A stretch of DNA of 64,000 nucleotides from Chitinophaga pinensis (GTDB lineage Bacteria > Bacteroidota > Bacteroidia > Flavobacteriales_D > Crocinitomicaceae), in assembly GCA_945863605.1 (NCBI GenBank), contig CAMAZP010000009.1:1-64000 (forward strand). The letters are read 5' to 3'. The notes under the pieces are model-generated. The model was not told where the DNA came from. It was given only the letters and a program-made list of their open reading frames with translations, and searched no databases. Made by a program: the position numbers and the translations under genes. Positions 57,485 through 64,000 of the stretch are shown piece after piece. Position 1 is the first letter of the stretch, and every line of letters starts with the position of its first letter.

Positions 57485-58927
57485 TTATTGACCTTGACCT
57501 AGAGAATAAGCAGCAACTCCGTCAAACTCGTATAGATTTTCAGTTTTGATGGTGTCAATTTCTTCTCTTACGGCATTACTTAATAACTGAATAATTTCCT
57601 CTTTTCCGATTGATACTCCTTCAACTGGGTGGAATCTACAACGCCAATGATCCGTACAAAAAGTTTCTGAAAATCCTTCTGGCCAAACTTTGATTCCACG
57701 ATTCGTAATCATTTTCAACTTCATATCTGAAGGAGCAATTCGTTTTACTTTATCTGCCAGTTCGTCTGGATTTGAACCACTCCAATGAACAAAAATATCA
57801 ACACCAACTAATTTTTTAGCTTTTGTAGCTTGTCTGATATATTTAGGCATATTTATAGCAGCAGTGTTAGCATAGGAAACAGCTTTTAAAATTTCTGGTT
57901 TTTGACCCAGGTTAGCAATTACAGCGTCTGCAAATTCTGAAGTGCTTACTTGTTTTTTACTATTTCCTTCTTTGTAAATATCGTAAGTATGTGTTCCATC
58001 TTCAAGCGTTTTTAACCATGCATTTTGAACTTTTTCAGCAACGTTAGATTGTCCAATGTGATTCAACATCATTATTGCGCCTTGTAACAATCCAGAAGGA
58101 TTTGCTACGTTTTGACCAGCACGACGTGGGGCTGAACCGTGAATTGCTTCAAACATAGAGCACTCATCTCCAATATTTGCCGAACCAGCAAGTCCAACAG
58201 ATCCTGTAATTTGAGCAGCAACATCACTAAGTACATCACCATATAAATTAGGCATAACGATCACATCAAACGCTTCAGGTGTATCTGCCATTTTTGCAGC
58301 ACCGATATCAATAATCCAATGCTCGTTTTCTATTTCAGGGTATTCTTTTGCAATTTCATCAAACACTTTATGAAACAATCCATCTGTTTGTTTCATGATA
58401 TTATCCTTGGTGAAACAAGTTACTTTTTTGCGGTTGTATTGTTTGGCATATTCGAAAGCGTAACGGACAATTTTCTCACATCCAGGACGGCTGATCAACT
58501 TTAAGCATTGAACAACTTCATCCGTTTGTTGATGCTCAATTCCAGCATATAAATCTTCTTCATTCTCACGAACAATAACAATGTCCATAACTGGATGCTT
58601 TGTCGCAATAAAAGGATGTAAACTTAAGCATGGTCTTACGTTTGAGTATAATCCTAAAAACTTACGAGTTGTAACATTTAAACTTTTATACCCTCCGCCT
58701 TGTGTTGTTGTTATTGGTGCTTTAAGAAAAACTTTATTTCTTCTAATAACATCCCATGATTCTGAGGCAATTCCTGAGGTATTACCTGAAAGGTACACTT
58801 TTTCCCCAACTTGAATTTCTTCTATTTCAATTTCTGCACCAGCTGCCAGAATAATTTTTAACGTTGCATCCATTATTTCTGGACCAATTCCATCTCCTTT
58901 TGCTACTGTAATTTTTTTCATATTCAT
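57485..58927 (-). CDS. NADP-dependent isocitrate dehydrogenase with C-terminal extension
   Basis: GDGIGPEIMDATLKI, RENEEDLYAGIEH, NLYGDVLSDVAAQITGSVGLAGSANIG, EAIHGSAPRRAGQNVANPSGLL. Confidence 0.92.
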   Translation of the reverse strand: MNMKKITVAKGDGIGPEIMDATLKIILAAGAEIEIEEIQVGEKVYLSGNTSGIASESWDVIRRNKVFLKAPITTTQGGGYKSLNVTTRKFLGLYSNVRPCLSLHPFIATKHPVMDIVIVRENEEDLYAGIEHQQTDEVVQCLKLISRPGCEKIVRYAFEYAKQYNRKKVTCFTKDNIMKQTDGLFHKVFDEIAKEYPEIENEHWIIDIGAAKMADTPEAFDVIVMPNLYGDVLSDVAAQITGSVGLAGSANIGDECSMFEAIHGSAPRRAGQNVANPSGLLQGAIMMLNHIGQSNVAEKVQNAWLKTLEDGTHTYDIYKEGNSKKQVSTSEFADAVIANLGQKPEILKAVSYANTAAINMPKYIRQATKAKKLVGVDIFVHWSGSNPDELADKVKRIAPSDMKLKMITNRGIKVWPEGFSETFCTDHWRCRFHPVEGVSIGKEEIIQLLSNAVREEIDTIKTENLYEFDGVAAYSLGQGQ

Positions 58928-59023
58928 CTAATTTTAGACAAATTTGAAAATAACATATCAATAATAGATATTTATATTTTTTAGAAAGAATATATAAAAA
59001 ATTTATAATAAAGAATTAAAAAA

Positions 59024-59668
59024 TTAATTATTGTAAAGTTGTTTGTGAGATCCATCACAAGAGGGCATTCTTTTGGAAAGACCACAAATACAATCGTTAA
59101 TACCTTTTTTGTTTAAAATTCGTTCGGTGTAGCTGTCTATTCGACTGTAACGAGTTGCTGATTGCTTTGCAGCAGTAAAAAACAGATTATAGGCACGTTG
59201 ACGTCCTGGAGTTAAGGATTCAAATGCTTGTTTAAGCATTGGGTTTTCTTCAAATCGTTGAATTAATTCTGGAATCAAAGATTCGGCATTAGGATCTCTA
59301 GGTGCGATTTTCAGTCCAGCTTTTTCAACTTCAATAGCTTCAAAAATATAGGCTTTAATAATTGGTTCAGCGGCAATAATTTCTTCTAGTGACTTAAATC
59401 GAAGAAATCGACCACTTTGTGAGTTTTCACCTGGTTTTACGAGTAAATTTTCTGTATCAGATAACAAGGCTCCTTTGAAGAAATTAATAGCGCAACTTTC
59501 TTTAAAATTGGCTAAGATGACTAAATTCGATTTATTAAACATGTAACAAGGTTGACCCCATTTCAATGTTTCAATCAATTGACAATCAAGCATAATGTTT
59601 CGAAGGGCAGTCAATTCTGCTTTCCATTTATCTGTTTTTTCTAAAAATGCATCGACGCTAGGATTCAT
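59024..59668 (-). CDS. YdeI/DUF1801-like protein with C-terminal CDGSH iron-sulfur motif
   Basis: LKWGQPCYMFNKSNLVILANFKESCAINFFKGALL; LTPGRQRAYNLFFTAAKQSATRYSRIDSYTERIL; CICGLSKRMPSCDGSH. Confidence 0.88.
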   Translation of the reverse strand: MNPSVDAFLEKTDKWKAELTALRNIMLDCQLIETLKWGQPCYMFNKSNLVILANFKESCAINFFKGALLSDTENLLVKPGENSQSGRFLRFKSLEEIIAAEPIIKAYIFEAIEVEKAGLKIAPRDPNAESLIPELIQRFEENPMLKQAFESLTPGRQRAYNLFFTAAKQSATRYSRIDSYTERILNKKGINDCICGLSKRMPSCDGSHKQLYNN

Positions 59669-59697
59669 ATAGAAATTTTAAAATTATGACTATAAAT

Positions 59698-60657
59698 TCA
59701 GGAAAGTTTCATCAAGTAATTACTAACATAGTCAGCTATTCCCTCTTCTAGCGAATGAAAATGTTTGACGTAACCTGTAGCTTTTAATTTGCTCATATCC
59801 GCTTCTGTGAAATACTGATATTTATCGCGGATATCTAAAGGAGTATCAATAAAACTAATTTTAGGTTTTAAATCCAATGCTTTGAAAGTTAAAGTCGCTA
59901 AATCAAGGAAAGTTCGAGCTTTTCCAGAGCCTAAATTGTAAATTCCAGAACTTGGCTTGTGCTGCATTAAAAATTCGCAAACGCTTGCTACATCTTTTAC
60001 ATACACAAAATCACGTAATTGACCGCCGTCCGCGTAATTTGGGTTGTGTGAACGGAACAGTTTCATGTCTCCATTCAATTTGATTTGATTGAAAGTGTGG
60101 AAAATAACGCTCGCCATACGACTTTTGTGGTATTCGTTCGGTCCGTAAACGTTGAAGAATTTCAAGCCTGCCCAGAAGGGTGGAGTAGTGCTTTGTTTTA
60201 AAACCCACTTGTCAAAATCATTTTTAGATTCACCATAAGGATTTAAAGGTTTTAAGTTATTAACTACTTCATGATCATCTTTATATCCAAATTCACCTAA
60301 ACCATAAGTTGCAGCGGAACTTGCATAAACCAAAGGAATTTTTTTCTCTGTGCACACTTTCCAAATGGCTTGTGAATAGTATAAATTTAAGGTATTGAAA
60401 AGATCCACATTCATTTCTGTGGTATCGGTACGCGCTCCTAAATGAAAAACGAAATCAATTTTTTCATCCGTTGATTCTAACCAATCGACGAAAATAGAAC
60501 GTTCAATTTTGTGAGCAAACTTTAAATCAGCTGTTGTGTAAGCTTTTTGAGTAAACGAAAAGTCATCAACAAGAACTAAATCGTTGAATCCTAAATCATT
60601 GAATCGTTGAGCAACTATACTTGCTATAAATCCAGCTGCACCAGTTATTGCAATCAT
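59698..60657 (-). CDS. hldD: ADP-glyceromanno-heptose 6-epimerase (NAD-dependent epimerase family)
   Basis: ITGAAGFIASIVAQRFNDLG, VFHLGARTDTTE, YGESKNDFDKW, FFNVYGPNEYHKSRMASVIFH. Confidence 0.87.
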   Translation of the reverse strand: MIAITGAAGFIASIVAQRFNDLGFNDLVLVDDFSFTQKAYTTADLKFAHKIERSIFVDWLESTDEKIDFVFHLGARTDTTEMNVDLFNTLNLYYSQAIWKVCTEKKIPLVYASSAATYGLGEFGYKDDHEVVNNLKPLNPYGESKNDFDKWVLKQSTTPPFWAGLKFFNVYGPNEYHKSRMASVIFHTFNQIKLNGDMKLFRSHNPNYADGGQLRDFVYVKDVASVCEFLMQHKPSSGIYNLGSGKARTFLDLATLTFKALDLKPKISFIDTPLDIRDKYQYFTEADMSKLKATGYVKHFHSLEEGIADYVSNYLMKLS

Positions 60658-60658
60658 T

Positions 60659-61273
60659 CTAGAATAAACCGTTAATTTCTGCGTCGATAGAGTTGATGAT
60701 TTTTCCTAAATCTTCTTGATTCTCAGGAAAACGATTATTGTCAATGTCAATTATTAGTATTTTTCCTTTATCGTAAGTAGATATCCATGCCTCATAACGC
60801 TCGTTCAAACGCTTCAAGTAATCCAAACGAATGCTTTCTTCGTAATCGCGACCTCTTTGTTGAATTTGATTCACTAAAGTAGGAACGGAAGCTCTCAAAT
60901 AAATCAATAAATCTGGAGCAGAAACAAATGAATCCATTAGGTTGAAAAGTGAGAAATAATTTTCAAAATCTCTTGTAGTCATCAAGCCCATTGAATGTAA
61001 ATTCGGAGCAAAAATAAAAGCATCTTCATAAATCGTACGATCTTGAATGACAGTATGTTTAGTTTCCTTTATTTCCTGTATTTGTGTAAATCTACTATTT
61101 AAGTAATATACTTGTAAATTAAATGACCAACGTTGCATATCATGGTAGAAATCATTTAAATATGGGTTGTGGTCAACGTCTTCAAAATGTGTTTCCCAAC
61201 CATAATGTTTTGATAAAAGATTGGTTAAAGTTGTCTTTCCTGAACCAATATTTCCGGCAACGGCAATGTGCAT
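60659..61273 (-). CDS. Deoxynucleoside kinase
   Basis: IAVAGNIGSGKTTLTNLLSKHYGWETHFEDVDHNPYLNDFY, VIQDRTIYEDAFIFA. Confidence 0.93.
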   Translation of the reverse strand: MHIAVAGNIGSGKTTLTNLLSKHYGWETHFEDVDHNPYLNDFYHDMQRWSFNLQVYYLNSRFTQIQEIKETKHTVIQDRTIYEDAFIFAPNLHSMGLMTTRDFENYFSLFNLMDSFVSAPDLLIYLRASVPTLVNQIQQRGRDYEESIRLDYLKRLNERYEAWISTYDKGKILIIDIDNNRFPENQEDLGKIINSIDAEINGLF

Positions 61274-61322
61274 AGTCTTAAATTTAAACTGCTAAAATAC
61301 GATAAAAGTCTGAAATGAAGGT

Positions 61323-62141
61323 TTAATTATTGATGCTAATCAGCTTAAATTTTGATATTTTTTTTCCTCCACTAAAATAAAAATCTTTACCATTAACCTG
61401 AAAATTTTGAAATTCAGATAAGGTTTTACTATTTAGTTTATGATTTTCATTGTTAATAATACTCGTGAAAGTCAATGTTTGATTGTTCAATCCAATTATA
61501 GTATCACTAAAAAATGAAAAACTGGATGCTGTTATATTGAAACTATTGCTCCAATTTAGCATTAAATCAAATTCATAAATTTGTTCTGTATCGTATAAGT
61601 ATAGTTTGTTTTGATGTTCTAACATTCCGATTAATTCTGATTTAATTGAGGCTATTCCTGCGAAGTTCTCCACTTTCTGAATGATTTTATCTTGGATGAG
61701 GTCGATTAGCAAAATACTAGAGTTTAATTGGTCATATATCCAAACTAAATTAGGACGATTGGAAACTGCAATAAATTTCGCAAAACTTATATCGTATTGG
61801 TCCATATATTTACACTTACCATTGATTGTTAATGTATTGTCAAGGAGGCAGATACTCTGCTGTTCAGCTGAAAAAAGAACAATTTTCATTGAGTTTATTG
61901 CCGAAATCTGTGAGATTTCTCCCAACGACTTTATACTTTGAGTAAAAGTTTGTTTTCCTGTTGAATCAATTTTCTTAATGGTATTTCCTTGCTGAACAAT
62001 TAGATTACCGATGTTATCAATTGCCCAATTATTAATTTCTTCTTTAAAATTAAAATCTTTAATTAATTCTAAATCAATTGTTTGTGACCAACATAAATTG
62101 GATAACAAAGTAATAAAAAGTAAGAATTTTAATTTTCGCAT
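61323..62141 (-). CDS. Hypothetical secreted beta-propeller-like protein
   Basis: Signal peptide LLFITLLSNLCWSQ; strand-rich repeats; no catalytic motif seen. Confidence 0.6.
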   Translation of the reverse strand: MRKLKFLLFITLLSNLCWSQTIDLELIKDFNFKEEINNWAIDNIGNLIVQQGNTIKKIDSTGKQTFTQSIKSLGEISQISAINSMKIVLFSAEQQSICLLDNTLTINGKCKYMDQYDISFAKFIAVSNRPNLVWIYDQLNSSILLIDLIQDKIIQKVENFAGIASIKSELIGMLEHQNKLYLYDTEQIYEFDLMLNWSNSFNITASSFSFFSDTIIGLNNQTLTFTSIINNENHKLNSKTLSEFQNFQVNGKDFYFSGGKKISKFKLISINN

Positions 62142-62158
62142 AACTTGATTTCATGAAG

Positions 62159-63667
62159 TTAAGAAATCATTTGCATAATTTGTTCTAAAATAGTTCGATT
62201 ATTCATTAAACGTGGAACTTTGTGTTGGCCACCGAGTTTTCCAATGTTTTTGAGCCACATTTGAAAAGTACCAGTTGGAACAAAATGAAAGCAAGGAAAA
62301 TCGATGTTTAAACTTTCAAATCGTTTGGCATCGTAATCGGCATTTGCTTTTTTTAATTCTAAATCCAAAGTTGTTTTAAATTTTTCAATATCCGTAGGTT
62401 CTTCCTCAAATTCTATAATCCATTCGTGACAGCCAGTTGAATTTGCAATATTGAACTTAGGCGCAACAGTAAAATCTCTTATCGAACATTGAAGCGCTCG
62501 ACAGGTTGCTGTAATTGCGGACTCAGCATGTTCAACGATTAATTTTTCACCAAAAGCATTGATGAAATGTGTAATTCTGCCAGTTACAATAAAACGGTAG
62601 GGTTTGATATGGGTAAAGCGTATGGTGTCTCCAATTATATATCGCCACAATCCTGAAGATGTAGAGATAGCAAGTGCGTATTCTTCGTTTGCTTTTACTT
62701 CGGCAAGGGTTAGAACTTTTTGAGATTCCAGTCCATTAAATTCAGTCATTGGTATAAACTCATAAAACACTTGAGAATCTGTTAAAAGCAATAAATCTTT
62801 TGTTTCTAATTGGTCTTGTAAACCAAAATATCCTTCAGATGAATTATAGGATTCCACATAATTTATAGGCGAACCAATTATTTTATTAAAAGTCATAGTA
62901 TAGGGTGCGAAATTCATTCCACCATGAATGTATAACTCTAGATTTGGCCAAACTTCAATGATCGTTTTTTTACCAGAAATTTCCAATACTTTTTTCAGTA
63001 GGAGTGAGGTCCAACTTGGAACACCAGCAATGATGCAGATATTTTCTTCAATTACAGCAAGCGCCATTTTCTCTAGTTTATCTTCCCAATTACTTAAAAG
63101 TGCTATTTCTTTTTTTGGAGATCGGCGCAGTTCTGTCCACCAAGGTAAATTATTGATAATTATTGCGGATAAATCACCGATAAAAATTCCTTCGCTGTTT
63201 GTAATGACTTCGCCGCTGCCACCAATAATTAAATGTTTGGCATTGTAAAGTTTACGATTGGGAAGATTCGTATAATACTGCGCTAATAAGTCTTTTCCGC
63301 CAGCATAATGATTTTCAAAAAGTGAATCTTTGGTGATTGGTAAAATTTTAATTCTGTCAGCGGTTGTTCCAGATGATTTTGCAAACCAAGAAGTTTTCTC
63401 TGGCCAAAGTAAATTTTCTTCGCCTTTAATTGTTCTATCAATCCAAGGTTTTAAAGTTCCATAATCTTGCAGCGGAACTATTTTTTGAAATTGTTGAATT
63501 GTGAATGAATTGTGAATTTGATAATACTTTCCAAATTCAGTGTTTTCCAAATGATTTAATAAAAAGCTAAAAACCTTTTTTTGGGATTCTAAAGGGGAAT
63601 CACGATAAGTATCAATACGAATTTGACGTTTCCTGATAAACCAGGAAAAAACAGTGTTGAATGGCAT
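62159..63667 (-). CDS. GH3 auxin-responsive promoter family protein (acyl-adenylating superfamily)
   Basis: WFAKSSGTTADRIKILPIT, VESYNSSEGYFGLQDQ, GLWRYIIGDTIRFTHIKPYRFIVTGRITHFINAFGEKLIVEHAESAI. Confidence 0.93.
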   Translation of the reverse strand: MPFNTVFSWFIRKRQIRIDTYRDSPLESQKKVFSFLLNHLENTEFGKYYQIHNSFTIQQFQKIVPLQDYGTLKPWIDRTIKGEENLLWPEKTSWFAKSSGTTADRIKILPITKDSLFENHYAGGKDLLAQYYTNLPNRKLYNAKHLIIGGSGEVITNSEGIFIGDLSAIIINNLPWWTELRRSPKKEIALLSNWEDKLEKMALAVIEENICIIAGVPSWTSLLLKKVLEISGKKTIIEVWPNLELYIHGGMNFAPYTMTFNKIIGSPINYVESYNSSEGYFGLQDQLETKDLLLLTDSQVFYEFIPMTEFNGLESQKVLTLAEVKANEEYALAISTSSGLWRYIIGDTIRFTHIKPYRFIVTGRITHFINAFGEKLIVEHAESAITATCRALQCSIRDFTVAPKFNIANSTGCHEWIIEFEEEPTDIEKFKTTLDLELKKANADYDAKRFESLNIDFPCFHFVPTGTFQMWLKNIGKLGGQHKVPRLMNNRTILEQIMQMIS

Positions 63668-63709
63668 TTGTTGTAATATTGAAGAAGGGAAATAATTTTC
63701 AAATGAAAA

Positions 63710-63808
63710 TTAACCCCAAATCAAAATACTAACTATTATTGAGAGAACAATAATTGTGTAAATCGTACCTAATGCAGCTGTTGATTCTTCAAAGAAATTG
63801 TCAGACAT
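63710..63808 (-). CDS. 32-aa single-TM micro-protein (not in ORF track)
   Basis: Own translation: MSDNFFEESTAALGTIYTIIVLSIIVSILIWG*. Confidence 0.5.
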   Translation of the reverse strand: MSDNFFEESTAALGTIYTIIVLSIIVSILIWG

Positions 63809-63862
63809 AATTTAATTTTTCCCAAAGATATAAATTGTTTGGTTTTGAAAAGTAATTAAACT

Positions 63863-63899
63863 AAAAAATCCCGAAAATTCATTTGAACAATCGGGATTT
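63863..63899 (-). terminator. Terminator downstream of the right-edge gene
   Basis: - strand AAATCCCGA ... TCGGGATTTTTTAG hairpin plus T-run. Confidence 0.82.
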
Positions 63900-63916
63900 A
63901 ATAATTTTAAAATAGG

Positions 63917-64000
63917 TTAATCTCTTGAACCTAATATTCTTAGAAGTGAAAGAAATAAATTCACAAAAAGAATATAAAGTTGCAATCCACCAATTAAGGA
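63917..64000 (-). CDS. C-terminus of Bax inhibitor-1/YccA family protein (partial)
   Basis: Own translation ...LIGGLQLYILFVNLFLSLLRILGSRD*, typical BI-1 C-terminus. Confidence 0.75.
   Translation of the reverse strand, partial: SLIGGLQLYILFVNLFLSLLRILGSRD

Noticed and set aside
63863-63899. Hairpin AATCCCGA/TCGGGATT considered as a mobile-element end
   Set aside because: T-run on the minus strand just after the BI-1 gene stop makes a terminator the simpler explanation.
1-64000. Search for CRISPR arrays, tRNA/rRNA genes, prophage, transposases, restriction-modification or known defence islands
   Set aside because: No regularly spaced direct repeats, no recognisable RNA gene sequences and no integrase/transposase/phage structural ORFs were found; only one PIN-type TA pair.

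Overview
This 64 kb window is a dense, AT-rich chromosome segment from a gliding-type Bacteroidota (Flavobacteriales-like). Support comes from gldB and gldC, T9SS-type C-terminal sorting domains, Bacteroidota TAnnTTTG promoter boxes and GH3-family, WG-repeat and DUF4159-type proteins. Most genes are core: recR, smpB, sucC, guaA, hemF, mutA, tatA-like, purE, ettA, two DEAD-box helicases, an ECF-type sigma factor, nadE, gldBC, lpd, purT, tcdA, an NADP-type icd, hldD. I saw no rRNA, tRNA, CRISPR array, prophage or transposase. The points most worth a second look are: (1) a TonB receptor / secreted endonuclease I / solitary 5'-nucleotidase C-domain / lamin-tail protein locus that looks like an extracellular nucleic-acid scavenging module; (2) a YdeI/DUF1801-like protein with a perfect C-terminal CDGSH iron-sulfur motif; (3) three different large intergenic inverted-repeat elements clustered at 49.0-55.1 kb; (4) a recurring architecture in which TAnnTTTG boxes sit 3-6 nt from the start codon (smpB, guaA, tatA-like, purT, NUMOD4 gene), implying leaderless or near-leaderless mRNAs; (5) a three-gene uncharacterised secreted/lipoprotein operon; (6) a small Cys-motif (CxNKxxPxLxCNGKCH) membrane protein between T9SS cargo genes; (7) an unlisted 32-aa membrane micro-ORF near the right edge. 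All family calls were made by eye from the sequence; no searches were run.
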